Shown here one piece after another: positions 15,683 through 24,760 of a stretch of DNA of 50,680 nt; the first letter of the stretch is position 1, and each line of letters begins with the position of its first letter. The stretch comes from Bacillus proteolyticus (GTDB taxonomy: Bacteria; Bacillota; Bacilli; Bacillales; Bacillaceae_G), in assembly GCF_001884065.1 (NCBI RefSeq), contig NZ_MACH01000140.1, forward strand, positions 1-50,680. Direction: 5' to 3'. Made by a program: the position numbers and the translations under genes. The notes beneath the pieces were generated by a model. The model was not told where the DNA came from. It ran no database searches and saw only the letters and a list, made by a program, of their open reading frames with translations.

Positions 15683-16351
15683 TTATAATTTAGGAGCTTT
15701 CGCCCAATCCGCAGCAAACTTCTCAATACCTTGGTCTGTTAATGGGTGCATAGCAAGTTGTTCAATTACTTTATAAGGAATTGTTGCAATGTGAGCACCT
15801 GCCATCGCTACACGAGTTACATGATCTGGGTGTCTGACAGAAGCCGCAATAATTTGTGTATCTAATTGATGAACATCGAATAATTCAGCAATTTTCGCAA
15901 CTAATAGTACACCATCTTCAGAAATATCATCTAAGCGTCCTAAAAATGGAGAAACGTACGTTGCACCTGCTCGAGCAGCTAAAAGAGCTTGGTTTACAGT
16001 GAAAATAAGGGTAACGTTCGTTTTCACACCTTTTTCAGTAAGATAGCGACAAGCTTCTAATCCTGCTAGCGTCATCGGAAGTTTTATCGTGACGTTTTTA
16101 TCGCCACCGTTAATTTTAATTAATTCTTCTGCTTGAGCAATCATCTCTTCAGCTGTAACAGCATCTGGCGTTACTTCTGCCGAAACAGACTCAACTTTAG
16201 GTACTGCCTGACAAATTTCTGCGATACGGTCTTCAAACTTAACGCCCTCTTTTGCTACTAAAGAAGGATTCGTTGTAACACCAGCTAAAACTCCAAGTTT
16301 ATATGCTTTTTTTATGTCCTCAAGATTTGCAGTATCAATAAAAAATTTCAT
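15683..16351 (-). CDS. fsa: Fructose-6-phosphate aldolase / small transaldolase
   Basis: A 222-residue class I aldolase of the TalC/FSA subfamily. The Schiff-base lysine is Lys90 in NVTIKLPMT, and the family sequences [32 protein letters not shown] and [13 protein letters not shown] are all present. In Bacillus this protein serves as transaldolase, moving dihydroxyacetone units between sedoheptulose 7-phosphate and glyceraldehyde 3-phosphate. A TTG extends the frame but overlaps the GGAGG; ATG at 16351 has nine-base spacing. It is the last gene of zwf-tkt-gnd-fsa, separated from gnd by a short bcr1-like element. Confidence 0.88.
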   Translation of the reverse strand: MKFFIDTANLEDIKKAYKLGVLAGVTTNPSLVAKEGVKFEDRIAEICQAVPKVESVSAEVTPDAVTAEEMIAQAEELIKINGGDKNVTIKLPMTLAGLEACRYLTEKGVKTNVTLIFTVNQALLAARAGATYVSPFLGRLDDISEDGVLLVAKIAELFDVHQLDTQIIAASVRHPDHVTRVAMAGAHIATIPYKVIEQLAMHPLTDQGIEKFAADWAKAPKL

Positions 16352-16406
16352 GATCAATTCCCTCCAGTTTTTAAACGTTGATGAGTTACATGTTTAATAT
16401 GCTTAT

Positions 16407-16458
16407 CCCGTAAAAGGCCGATTTGTGTGGGATGAAGCCCCACTGATTAAAGTTTCAC
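16407..16458. repeat. Short bcr1-derived element between gnd and fsa
   Basis: Read in the direction of the genes, this is AAGTGAAACTTTAATCAGTG, then GGGC, an internal deletion, and ending in TTTTACGGGATAA. Both ends match the full element at 23191-23341. The TAA stop of gnd is embedded in the ATAAA that borders the element. The other border reads ATAAG. Confidence 0.65.
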
Positions 16459-16459
16459 T

Positions 16460-17353
16460 TTATTTCTTTTCTACTGCATGTCCGCCAAATTCATTACGCA
16501 GAGCTGCTACAACTTTTCCTGTAAATGTATCATTGTCTAATGAGCGATAGCGCATTAATAGAGACATTGCGATAACAGGAGTTGCTGTTTGAAGGTCTAA
16601 TGCTGTTTCTACTGTCCATTTCCCTTCGCCAGAAGAATGCATAACGCCCTTAATTTCATCAAGTTTTGCATCTTTAGAAAATGCATTTTCTGTTAATTCC
16701 ATTAACCAAGAGCGAATGACTGAACCGTTGTTCCATACTCTTGATACTTTTTCATAATCGTAATCAAATTCACTTTTCTCTAGAATTTCAAATCCTTCAC
16801 CAATAGCAGCCATCATACCGTATTCAATTCCGTTATGAACCATTTTTAAGAAGTGACCACTACCAGCTTTTCCAGCATATAAGTATCCATTTTCTACAGC
16901 AGTATCACGGAAGATAGGTTCAACGATGTCCCAAGCTTCTTGATCTCCTCCAATCATGTAACAAGCACCATTACGAGCGCCTTCCATTCCGCCAGAAGTT
17001 CCTGCATCCATAAAGTGAATGCCATCTTTCTTTAGTTGCTCATATCGGCGAATTGACTCTTTATAATGTGAATTACCCGCTTCAATTAAAATATCTCCTT
17101 TTGAAAGCAATGGTGTAACCTCATCAATAACAGAATCAACAACAGCGTGCGGTACCATAACCCAAAGAATTCTTGGTGATTGTAATGACTGAACAAGTTC
17201 ATTTAAACTAGATACACCTGTAGCCCCATACTCTTTCATTTCTTCCACTGCACTCGTATTTAAATCGAATGCTGCTACTTCATGTTTATGATCCATTAAA
17301 TTTTTCCCTAAATTTAATCCCATTTTACCTAAACCAATTAATCCTACTCGCAT
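16460..17353 (-). CDS. gnd: 6-phosphogluconate dehydrogenase (decarboxylating), short form
   Basis: A 297-residue enzyme of the short 6PGDH type (as B. subtilis YqeC), against about 470 residues in the long GntZ/GndA type. It oxidises 6-phosphogluconate to ribulose 5-phosphate and CO2. It has the dinucleotide motif VGLIGLGKMGLNLGKNL, the substrate motif AGTSGGMEGARNGACYM and the catalytic GSGHFLKMVHNGIEYGM. The short form often prefers NAD; that is inferred from the family. The chosen ATG at 17353 lies nine bases after GGAGGAA; the upstream TTG frame overlaps this site. It is third in the pentose phosphate operon. Confidence 0.88.
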   Translation of the reverse strand: MRVGLIGLGKMGLNLGKNLMDHKHEVAAFDLNTSAVEEMKEYGATGVSSLNELVQSLQSPRILWVMVPHAVVDSVIDEVTPLLSKGDILIEAGNSHYKESIRRYEQLKKDGIHFMDAGTSGGMEGARNGACYMIGGDQEAWDIVEPIFRDTAVENGYLYAGKAGSGHFLKMVHNGIEYGMMAAIGEGFEILEKSEFDYDYEKVSRVWNNGSVIRSWLMELTENAFSKDAKLDEIKGVMHSSGEGKWTVETALDLQTATPVIAMSLLMRYRSLDNDTFTGKVVAALRNEFGGHAVEKK

Positions 17354-17408
17354 AATATAATTCCTCCGCAAATCATCTTTTATTAAAAATTCATATCACT
17401 ACAATCTT

Positions 17409-17469
17409 GAATACCTTTTTGACATATCATTTTCAGCACTTATAAGTTGATATGTCCGGAAAGGTATTC
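17409..17469 (-). repeat. Long imperfect hairpin between tkt and gnd
   Basis: GAATACCTTTTTGACATATC (17409-17428) pairs with a complementary arm at 17448-17469 (TGATATGTCCGGAAAGGTAT plus TC). There are about 18 pairs, a small internal mismatch and an 18-base loop. It lies in the 127-bp gap of the operon, lacks a T-run, and may set mRNA stability or processing rather than end transcription. Confidence 0.6.
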
Positions 17470-17480
17470 ACAGTCATAGC

Positions 17481-19475
17481 TTAAGAATTCAATACATTTT
17501 TTGTAATTTGAACAACATTTTCTGTCGTAAATCCAAATAGATTCATGACTTCAGCTCCAGTTCCTGAAGCTCCAAATGTTTCAATTGATAGTACTTTTCC
17601 TTCTTGTCCTACATAACGCTCCCATCCAAGAGATACACCCATCTCAAGAGATACTCGTTTCGTTACAGAAGACGGAAGAACGGATTCTTTATATTCTTTC
17701 GATTGGCGATCGAATAACTCCCAGCTTGGCATTGCAACGATGCGGACTGAAACATGATCTTCTTCTAATTTTGCTTTCGCACTAGCAGCTAAAGAAACTT
17801 CAGAACCTGTCGCAATTAAAATCACATCCGGATTTTCATTTGTTTGCGTTAATACGTAAGCTCCTTTAGAAAGATTCTCTATGTTCGCTTTCGTTTCATT
17901 AAATACCGGTAAATTTTGACGGCTAAGTACTAAAACGACTGGACTATCCGTTTGCTGTAATGCATAAGCCCACGCACTCGCTGTTTCATTTGCATCTGAC
18001 GGGCGGATAACTGTTAAACCTGGAATTGCCCGAAGAGCTGCTAATTGTTCAATTGGTTCATGCGTTGGACCATCTTCTCCTACAGCAATCGAATCATGTG
18101 TAAATACGTACGTAACAGGTAACTTTTGCAATGCAGCAAGTCGAATAGATGGACGAAGATAATCGTTAAATACAAAGAATGTACTTACGAACGGTTTTAC
18201 TCCTCCATGAAGAGCCAGTCCATTCGCTGCCGCTCCCATCGCATGTTCACGTACACCGAAGTATATATTTCGGCCAGCATACGATTCTACCGCGTACACA
18301 GCTTCACCTTTTATATCTGTCATCGTAGAATGAGAAAGATCCGCACTTCCACCGAAAATAGAAGGAATCGATTTCACATAATGATTAATAGCTTCCCCAC
18401 TTGCAACACGAGTGGAAATCGTTTTTTCAGTATCAAAGGATAGAATGTCTTTCGCTTCGATTAAAACCTCGCCTGTAATCGCTTTTTCTAATTCATCTGC
18501 TAGTGCAGGGTTTGATTCTCTATATACGTTGAACTGCTCATTCCATTCGTCCTCTTTTTCAATACCTTTTTGTTTCAAATCATTAAAATGAGCTGTTACT
18601 TCTTCAGGCACAAAGAAATCTTCTTCATAATGCCAACCATACACTTGTTTTGTCGCTGTCGCTTCTTCTACCCCCAGCGGGTTACCATGTGCTTTGTTCG
18701 TTCCAGCAACTTTTGGACTTCCATAACCTATAATCGTTCTAATTTCTATAAGAGTAGGTTGGTCCGTATTGTCTTTCGCTAATTGAATAGCCTTTGTAAT
18801 AGCATCGACATCGTTTCCATCCTCAACTCTTACATATTGCCAATGTGCAGATTCTACCCTTTTCTGAATATCTTCAGAGAAAGCAATGTTTAATTCACCA
18901 TCAAGTGAAATTTCATTTGAATCATACAGTACAATTAACTTGCCAAGTTTCATATGCCCTGCCATTGACATCGCTTCATAAGCGACACCCTCCATTAAAT
19001 CACCGTCTCCAACTAAAGCGTACGTATTGTGATCTATAATAGAGTGACCATCCTTATTAAACTTCGCTGCTAAATGCGCTTCTGCCATTGCCATTCCGAC
19101 AGCATTTGCAATCCCTTGTCCTAACGGTCCTGTAGTCGCTTCAACTCCAGAAGTGTGCCCAAACTCAGGATGTCCTGGTGTTTTACTATTTAACTTTCTG
19201 AAGCTTTTCAAGTCATCAATTGAAACGTCATATCCAGCTAAATGAAGTAAGCTATATAGTAGGCTCGATCCATGTCCCGCCGATAAAACGAATCGATCAC
19301 GGTTAAACCATTTTGGATGATTAGGATTATGATTTAAATGATTCGCCCATAATGCATAAGCCATCGGTGCTGCTCCCATCGGAAGACCTGGATGACCTGA
19401 ATTTGCCGCATTAATTGCATCAATTGATAACGTACGAAGTGTATTCACTGCTAATTGATTTATGTTTTGTGTCAT
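17481..19475 (-). CDS. tkt: Transketolase
   Basis: A 664-residue thiamine-diphosphate enzyme that moves two-carbon units between pentose and other sugar phosphates. It shows [16 protein letters not shown], the ThDP motif [19 protein letters not shown] (with N at LYDSN), the pyrimidine-domain sequence [20 protein letters not shown] and [22 protein letters not shown] at 19502 opens a longer frame, but AGGGGGAC lies inside it, seven bases before the ATG at 19475 ([14 protein letters not shown]), which is the expected family start. It begins 39 bases after zwf and is surely cotranscribed. Confidence 0.92.
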   Translation of the reverse strand: MTQNINQLAVNTLRTLSIDAINAANSGHPGLPMGAAPMAYALWANHLNHNPNHPKWFNRDRFVLSAGHGSSLLYSLLHLAGYDVSIDDLKSFRKLNSKTPGHPEFGHTSGVEATTGPLGQGIANAVGMAMAEAHLAAKFNKDGHSIIDHNTYALVGDGDLMEGVAYEAMSMAGHMKLGKLIVLYDSNEISLDGELNIAFSEDIQKRVESAHWQYVRVEDGNDVDAITKAIQLAKDNTDQPTLIEIRTIIGYGSPKVAGTNKAHGNPLGVEEATATKQVYGWHYEEDFFVPEEVTAHFNDLKQKGIEKEDEWNEQFNVYRESNPALADELEKAITGEVLIEAKDILSFDTEKTISTRVASGEAINHYVKSIPSIFGGSADLSHSTMTDIKGEAVYAVESYAGRNIYFGVREHAMGAAANGLALHGGVKPFVSTFFVFNDYLRPSIRLAALQKLPVTYVFTHDSIAVGEDGPTHEPIEQLAALRAIPGLTVIRPSDANETASAWAYALQQTDSPVVLVLSRQNLPVFNETKANIENLSKGAYVLTQTNENPDVILIATGSEVSLAASAKAKLEEDHVSVRIVAMPSWELFDRQSKEYKESVLPSSVTKRVSLEMGVSLGWERYVGQEGKVLSIETFGASGTGAEVMNLFGFTTENVVQITKNVLNS

Positions 19476-19514
19476 AGTAATCGTCCCCCTAAATGCTTTC
19501 ATTAAAGAAAGTAC

Positions 19515-20999
19515 TTATTTTTCCGTTTCTTGATCTAACCACCATTTAAATCCACTTTCTTGCAATAGTTCATTAGACGCATCTGGACCATATGAACCCG
19601 ACTCATATTCATGAAGTGGCAATAAGTTTTCCTCGAATGCTTCAAGAATTGGTTGTACCCATTCCCATGACAATTCAACTTCTCTCCAATGTGCAAAGAA
19701 TGTAGCGTCTCCACTCACAGCATCATGAATGAGTCTTTCATACGCTTCAGGTACTCCCACATCCGCTTGCTCACAAGTAAAGTTAATACGGATTGGTTCA
19801 ATTTCTCCATTTTTCAATGGATTTTTACTATTTAACTGTAATGAAACATTCTCACCTGGGCTAATTTCAATTATTAATAAGTTAGGTTCTGCATTTGGAT
19901 TATTATCTTGATATTGCTGTTTTAACGTATTTTTAAATTCGATTACAATACGAGTAGACTTTTCTTTCATTCGTTTGCCTGTTCGTATATAAAATGGAAC
20001 GCCAGTCCAAAATGGATTATCGATCCATAAGCGAGCAGCAACAAATGTGTCTATATTAGAAGAAGGATTTACTCCCGGCTCCTCTTTATATGCTACAACT
20101 TGCCCGCCTTTTATCTCTCCTGAAGAGTATTGTCCACGAATAGTATGGTTCTGAACGTCTTCTTTTTTCACTTTACGAAGCGTCTCCATTACCTTTCGTT
20201 TTTCCTCTCGAATTTCACATGCGTTAATTTTTTCCGGCAGATTCATAGCAGTCATCATTAATATTTGTAACATATGATTTTGAACCATATCACGAATAGC
20301 TCCTGCACGATCATAATATCCTGCTCTTTCTTCAACCCCAACTGTTTCACTCGCTGTGATTTGTACATTCGCTATATGTTCTTTATTCCAAATCGATTGG
20401 AGAACAGGATTTGCAAATTCTAATGCTTCAAGGTTTTGAATCATCGGCTTACCTAAATAATGATCAATACGGTATATCTCGTCTTCTTCAAACGTGCGAC
20501 TAAGTTTATCATTAAGCTCACGAGCAGATTTAAGGTCGTGCCCAAACGGTTTCTCAATCATTAGGCGTTTCCATCCATCCGTTTTATCAAGTCCGCTTTC
20601 CTTAATATTTAAAGCAATTGTCTCGAAAAATTCAGGTGCAACGGAAAGATAGAACATTCTATTACCTTTTATATGTAGTTCTTCTTCCCTTTCACGAACG
20701 ACTTGTAATAATCTCTCATAGTCTTCCGGCTTACTCACATCTAATGGACAATAGCGAAAATTATCTAAAAAACCTTCGAGTTCCGGAGTACCTTCTTCCC
20801 TCTGACGAGAAAACGTCTCTATTGATTCTTTTATTCTTTCTTGAAAATCTTCATGAGATACTTGGCGTCTTCCAAGCCCGATAACGGATATTTGCTTTGG
20901 AAGCTTTTGATCTCTATATAAGTTATATAGCGCGGGGTAAATTTTTCGTTTCGCTAAGTCCCCTGTCGCTCCAAATAAAACAAAGGTCATTGATTCCAA
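19515..20999 (-). CDS. zwf: Glucose-6-phosphate 1-dehydrogenase
   Basis: A 494-residue, full-length enzyme that oxidises glucose 6-phosphate to 6-phosphogluconolactone with NADP+. It has the nucleotide-binding motif FGATGDLAKRKIYPALY (residues 8-24), the active site RIDHYLGKPMIQNLEAL (near 178-195), and IEKPFGHDLKSAREL before it. The first codon is TTG, seven bases after GAGGGGGAC. First gene of the pentose phosphate operon. The 5' flank holds a terminator for the truncated second zwf. Confidence 0.93.
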   Translation of the reverse strand: MESMTFVLFGATGDLAKRKIYPALYNLYRDQKLPKQISVIGLGRRQVSHEDFQERIKESIETFSRQREEGTPELEGFLDNFRYCPLDVSKPEDYERLLQVVREREEELHIKGNRMFYLSVAPEFFETIALNIKESGLDKTDGWKRLMIEKPFGHDLKSARELNDKLSRTFEEDEIYRIDHYLGKPMIQNLEALEFANPVLQSIWNKEHIANVQITASETVGVEERAGYYDRAGAIRDMVQNHMLQILMMTAMNLPEKINACEIREEKRKVMETLRKVKKEDVQNHTIRGQYSSGEIKGGQVVAYKEEPGVNPSSNIDTFVAARLWIDNPFWTGVPFYIRTGKRMKEKSTRIVIEFKNTLKQQYQDNNPNAEPNLLIIEISPGENVSLQLNSKNPLKNGEIEPIRINFTCEQADVGVPEAYERLIHDAVSGDATFFAHWREVELSWEWVQPILEAFEENLLPLHEYESGSYGPDASNELLQESGFKWWLDQETEK

Positions 21000-21362
21000 T
21001 TTTAGTCCCCCTCTTGTTGTATAATCCTGGTCAATATACTAAAAATGAATTGTACAAAAGCTCATACTCTTATACTTCCTGTTTTTATAAAAAACAAAGA
21101 GTTATCTAATTCCAATTCTTTTTATACCTTTCGCTCTCTCATTGTCCCCAATATTAATAGTGGCAATTCAAAGCATTTCTACTGCATTTTACTTATTTAT
21201 TAGATCCAACAAAAAATATTTATCTAATTACTTTTAGTAATTAGATAACCTTATGTCTAGTATATTAACTACATAAATTATGACCGTCAATAAATATGTC
21301 TTGAATTAAAGATTTTTTATTTCGTAATACTTTTTTTGTGTATTCCTAGTTACCATTCATGT
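21000..21362. other. 363-bp gap between zwf and truncated zwf copy
   Basis: AT-rich. It must hold the zwf operon promoter, but I see no convincing -35/-10 pair. The only clear element is the hairpin at 21220-21248. Confidence 0.5.
21220..21248 (-). terminator. Terminator after the truncated zwf
   Basis: TTATCTAATTAC (21220-21231) and GTAATTAGATAA (21237-21248) form a perfect 12-bp stem with a five-base loop. It is followed on the minus strand by AATATTTTTT. A partial copy of one arm (GTTATCTAATTCC) occurs near 21100. Confidence 0.75.
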
Positions 21363-21911
21363 TCAAAGATAATGATCAATACAATAAATATCAGTTTCAT
21401 CAAAATCTTTAATTAACTTTGTATTTAACTCGCGAACAGATTTTAAACTATGACCAAAAGGCTTCTCTATAATAAGACGGTTCAATCCTTTTGTGGCCCA
21501 CAATCCACTTTCCTTAATATTTAAAGCAATTACATCAAATACTTCTGGTACAACAGATAGGTAAAACATGCGGTTTTTAGGAATGTTTAATTCTGTTTCA
21601 CGCCTCTTTACAAGACTCAACAAATCTTGATAGTCCTCTATATTCGCTTTATCTAATTGACAATAACGAAATGTGCTAATAAATTCTTCTACTCCTGATT
21701 CGTCATCAGTAGATACTCTAGAAAATGTAGCAAGAGATTGTTCTACCTTTGTTTGAAATTCCACATCTGACATTACCCTTCTGCCAATACCGATAATAGA
21801 AATAGATTGCGGTATATTTTGATTACTAAATAGTTTGTATAAAGCAGGGTAAATTTTTCGTTTCGCTAAATCCCCCGTCGCTCCGAATAAAAGAAATGTC
21901 ATTGAATCCAT
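21363..21911 (-). pseudogene. Truncated second glucose-6-phosphate dehydrogenase (zwf')
   Basis: 182 residues aligned end to end with the first 182 or so of Zwf: FGATGDLAKRKIYPALYKLF at the start, RFYLSV-type segment NRMFYLSVVPEVFD, IEKPFGHSLKSVRELNTKLI. It ends YCIDHYL then stop, exactly inside the catalytic RIDHYLGK motif. The substrate-binding and tetramer domain (about 310 residues) is absent, and the motif Arg is Cys. It differs from the full copy at many positions, so the duplication is not recent. Its ATG overlaps the TAA of a short upstream ORF (TAATG). It may still be translated as a lone Rossmann domain, but enzyme activity is not expected. Confidence 0.85.
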
Positions 21912-21979
21912 TACTTGTTCATTTCCATCTCTTGTAATACATTTTTATCTCCATATTGCATAAGTCCTATTGCTTTCAT
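21911..21979 (-). pseudogene. 5' remnant of an MDR quinone-oxidoreductase gene
   Basis: A 22-codon ORF, MKAIGLMQYGDKNVLQEMEM followed by NK and TAA, with AAAGGAGTGG upstream. The first ~20 residues match the N-terminus of zinc-free MDR reductases (compare the intact gene at 23545, which begins MKAQIIHSFGDSSVFQLEEV). After that the sequence switches straight into zwf'. The intact ribosome binding site and TAATG overlap suggest zwf' could be translated by coupling. Confidence 0.7.
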
Positions 21980-21992
21980 TCTTTCCACTCCT

Positions 21993-22955
21993 TTACAATG
22001 CAGGGAAATGAGGTAGTACTTCTTCTCCTAGCTCATCCAATACTTCGTCAGCCGGGCGTTTACCATCAAATAGAGCAAGGAATAAGTGATTCACACCAAT
22101 ACTTCGGTATATATCAAGCAATTCAATTAGTGCCTTACGTCCTGTACGGTAACCTAAACGGATTGGTGTAGGGCGTTCATTTGGATCTTCAGATAAGTCT
22201 AAATGCATCGGCTGTATAAATGGTTTGAATACATCTGGATGATAATCCTCTACTAGTTCTCTCCATTGTCCAATTGCTGCCGCCTGATGTACCGGACTAC
22301 GTGGATAATACATCCATCCATCTCCATGTTCAGCAAACCATTCCATATTTTGCTGACTAAAACCTGTAATAAAGGTTGGAACATGCTTAGACGGTTTTGG
22401 AACTAAATTTGCACCATGCACTTCTCCTAGTGTCGACTGGATAGATGGGAAGTTTTTATACAAAATCTCTTCCAAGTAAGCAAACGCTTCTCTAAACTTT
22501 TCACCTCTTGTTTCATGACTAACACCTAACGCTTTAAAATCGGCACGTCGGTCACCGGATGAAACGCCGAGCATAATTCTTTCTGGAAATAGTTGATCCA
22601 ATGTCGCAATTTCTTTCGCCACACGCAATGGATGACGAAGTGATAATACAGTTGCCGACGTTCCAAATGCGATTTTCTCTGTTTTGCTTGCTAAATACGT
22701 CAAATAAATCATCATATCGTAAATTTGACCTGTTGCAGGATCGCCAAAGTCAGGGTCTTGCAGCAAAACATCTCGAAGCCATACGCCTGTAAAACCATAT
22801 TGTTCCGCTTTTTGTACCAGTTCTACTTGTTTTTCCATTGTTGGTGCATGAAACTGATAATTTTCAATCGGAATGTGAACTCCTAACGTAAGTTGATTTT
22901 TCGCAAACATACGATTATATCCAAAATGATTCGCAAACTTTTCCATGTGTTTCAC
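21993..22955 (-). CDS. LLM class (luciferase-like) flavin oxidoreductase
   Basis: A 320-residue TIM-barrel enzyme of the bacterial luciferase-like family (TIGR03571-type). Seen are LGVHIPIENYQFH near the N-terminus, GFTGVWLRDVLLQDPDFGDP, TATVLSLRHPLRVAKEIATLD as near match near residue 95-115, and ERIMLGVSSGDRRADFKALG. Such enzymes use reduced FMN (or F420) to oxidise or reduce small substrates; this substrate is unknown. The first codon is GTG at 22955 with GAAGGAAAG upstream; an ATG three codons later is an alternative. Its 5' flank holds an operator of the HxlR-linked type at 23130. Confidence 0.8.
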   Translation of the reverse strand: MKHMEKFANHFGYNRMFAKNQLTLGVHIPIENYQFHAPTMEKQVELVQKAEQYGFTGVWLRDVLLQDPDFGDPATGQIYDMMIYLTYLASKTEKIAFGTSATVLSLRHPLRVAKEIATLDQLFPERIMLGVSSGDRRADFKALGVSHETRGEKFREAFAYLEEILYKNFPSIQSTLGEVHGANLVPKPSKHVPTFITGFSQQNMEWFAEHGDGWMYYPRSPVHQAAAIGQWRELVEDYHPDVFKPFIQPMHLDLSEDPNERPTPIRLGYRTGRKALIELLDIYRSIGVNHLFLALFDGKRPADEVLDELGEEVLPHFPAL

Positions 22956-23128
22956 TCACTTTCCTTCATTCATATAAATCTATAATTTTCTTTACTTTCG
23001 GTATTTTTTCCAAAATTCACAAACAATACTGTACACCTTGTTGCCGATGGTAATCGTATTACCCCAAACATAATCGTTATAACTTTGTGCTACGAGTGTT
23101 ATTATAAATCGGTCATAACATGAATAAC
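22956..23128. other. 5' flank of the LLM oxidoreductase gene
   Basis: AT-rich upstream DNA of the minus-strand oxidoreductase gene. It contains TTATTATAAA near 23100, which corresponds to the TATTAT promoter element seen before the other operator copies. No ORF. Confidence 0.45.
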
Positions 23129-23177
23129 AGTACGTACTTTAAAGTGATGTAGGCACTTTTAAGTACCTATACTAAGT
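23129..23177 (+). promoter_or_regulatory. Composite palindromic operator, copy A
   Basis: CAGTACGTACTTTAAAGTGA then TGTAGGCACTTTTAAGTACC. The first part carries the overlapping palindromes GTACGTAC and ACTTTAAAGT; the second a degenerate TACT-N-AGTA box. It lies in the divergent gap between the LLM gene (minus) and the quinone-reductase gene (plus), in plus orientation. Confidence 0.65.
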
Positions 23178-23185
23178 GAGTAATA

Positions 23186-23346
23186 ATAAAGTGAAACTTT
23201 AATCAGTGGGGGTTTTGTTCATCCCCCCCACTGATTATTAGTTGAACCAATCGGGCTTTTACGGGCGGCCTGACCCCCACATAACTTCTTTGCTTCCGCT
23301 GAATTTTGAGGTGGGGGTCTTACTGCCCGGCGAATAGCGGGATAAA
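23186..23346 (+). repeat. Full-length bcr1-like repeat with ATAAA borders
   Basis: A 151-bp element (23191-23341) starts GTGAAACTTTAATCAGTGGG and ends GGCGAATAGCGG with a final G. It is flanked on both sides by ATAAA (23186-23190 and 23342-23346). Inside are inverted segments such as GGGGG...CCCCCACTGATTA and GACCCCCAC / GTGGGGGTC. Length, G-rich folding and a duplicated ATAAA/TTTAT border agree with what is known of bcr1, a B. cereus group-specific repeat. It sits between operator A and the quinone-reductase gene. Confidence 0.75.
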
Positions 23347-23544
23347 CGTAATTAATAAATCATGCTGTAAAAAATAACATCTATCCTTTCTTCAAAAAGC
23401 TTTACAGTTGCTTTTGCAAGTGCGTTACATCATTTCACACACTTTCCTCTTCTTTATATAAGATTCTCACTAGCCAAATTCAAAATATTATACTTATTTT
23501 TTGTGCTTTGCTATGCTATAACCACGAACAGGAGGTAATAAACA
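23347..23544. other. Gap between bcr1-like repeat and quinone reductase gene
   Basis: AT-rich, no ORF. TATGCTATAAC near 23512 could hold a -10 for the gene at 23545, but no good -35 is seen. Confidence 0.4.
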
Positions 23545-24540
23545 ATGAAAGCACAAATTATCCATTCTTTTGGGGATTCATCTGTATTTCAATTAGAGGA
23601 AGTTTCAAAACCGAAACTTTTACCAGGTCATGTTCTAATCCATGTAAAGGCAACAAGTGTAAATCCAATCGATACTAAAATGCGTAGTGGTACCGTTTCA
23701 GCAGTCGCTCCTGAGTTTCCAGCTATATTACACGGAGATGTAGCTGGTATTGTTATTGAAGTAGGAGAAGGTGTTTCAAAATTCAAATCTGGGGATGAAG
23801 TATACGGTTGTGCCGGAGGTTTTAAAGAAACTGGTGGGGCACTTGCAGAATTTATGCTTGCTGATGCACGACTGATTGCTCACAAACCTAACAATTTAAC
23901 AATGGAAGAAGCAGCTGTCTTGCCATTAGTTGCAATTACAGCTTGGGAATCTTTATTTGATCGTGCAAATATTAAACCTGGTCAAAATGTTCTCATTCAT
24001 GGAGCTACTGGTGGCGTGGGACACGTTGCCATTCAACTAGCTAAATGGGCAGGTGCTAAAGTTTTTACAACAGCTTCTCAGCAGAACAAAATTGAAATAG
24101 CCCATCGTCTAGGAGCCGACATAGCTATTAATTATAAAGAAGAATCTGTTCAAGAATATGTTCAAAAACATACGAATGGCAACGGATTTGAAGTTATATT
24201 TGATACGGTAGGTGGCAAAAATCTTGATCATTCTTTTGAAGCTGCCGCAGTCAATGGAACTGTCGTAACAATTGCAGCTCGTTCAACCCATGACCTCTCT
24301 CCTTTACACGCAAAAGGACTTACTCTGCACGTTACTTTTATGGCGTTAAAAATATTACATACAGATAAACGTGACGCTTGCGGGGAAACTTTAACTAAAC
24401 TAACGCAAATAGTAGAAGAAGGAAAACTTCGCCCACTGCTAAATTCTAAATCATTTACGTTTGATGAAGTTGCACAAGCACATGATCATTTGGAGTCGAA
24501 TAAAGCAATAGGTAAAATAGTGTTGAATAACGTTTGGTAA
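23545..24540 (+). CDS. Zeta-crystallin-like NADPH:quinone oxidoreductase (MDR, zinc-free)
   Basis: A 331-residue medium-chain reductase. The GroES-like domain (1-120) has VNPIDTKMRSG and HGDVAGIVIEVGEGVSKFKS; the Rossmann domain (about 125-265) has VLIHGATGGVGHVAIQLAKW. The catalytic and structural zinc ligands of alcohol dehydrogenases are absent, so a zeta-crystallin / YhdH-like quinone or enone reductase is likely. CAGGAGG lies ten bases before the ATG. An operator of the HxlR-linked type lies upstream, separated by a bcr1-like repeat. A strong terminator follows. Confidence 0.85.
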   Translation: MKAQIIHSFGDSSVFQLEEVSKPKLLPGHVLIHVKATSVNPIDTKMRSGTVSAVAPEFPAILHGDVAGIVIEVGEGVSKFKSGDEVYGCAGGFKETGGALAEFMLADARLIAHKPNNLTMEEAAVLPLVAITAWESLFDRANIKPGQNVLIHGATGGVGHVAIQLAKWAGAKVFTTASQQNKIEIAHRLGADIAINYKEESVQEYVQKHTNGNGFEVIFDTVGGKNLDHSFEAAAVNGTVVTIAARSTHDLSPLHAKGLTLHVTFMALKILHTDKRDACGETLTKLTQIVEEGKLRPLLNSKSFTFDEVAQAHDHLESNKAIGKIVLNNVW

Positions 24541-24760
24541 CTATAACTCGATAATATAAATAATGATTCATGCTGTTTAGCTTATTAAGCTTAATGCGTA
24601 GATTAATTGTACAAATGTTAAACAAGGCGATCAAAAATGATCGCCTTGTTCTTTTTAAAAATATAATAGTGTTTTTTCGGATTTCACCAATAGCATGTCC
24701 CTATCCCTAAATAGAGCGAATAACTCTACTATAACTAGACCGTATTATTACATTTGAATA
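24541..24760. other. Gap with the quinone-reductase terminator
   Basis: Holds the terminator at 24621-24656 and otherwise only AT-rich DNA. Confidence 0.5.
24621..24656 (+). terminator. Terminator of the quinone-reductase gene
   Basis: AACAAGGCGATCA and TGATCGCCTTGTT form a 13-bp stem with a short A loop, followed by CTTTTT. Confidence 0.9.

Noticed and set aside
21993-22955. Bioluminescence (luxA) gene
   Set aside because: LLM-fold only; no luxB, luxCDE or related genes and the sequence fits the general LLM oxidoreductase group.
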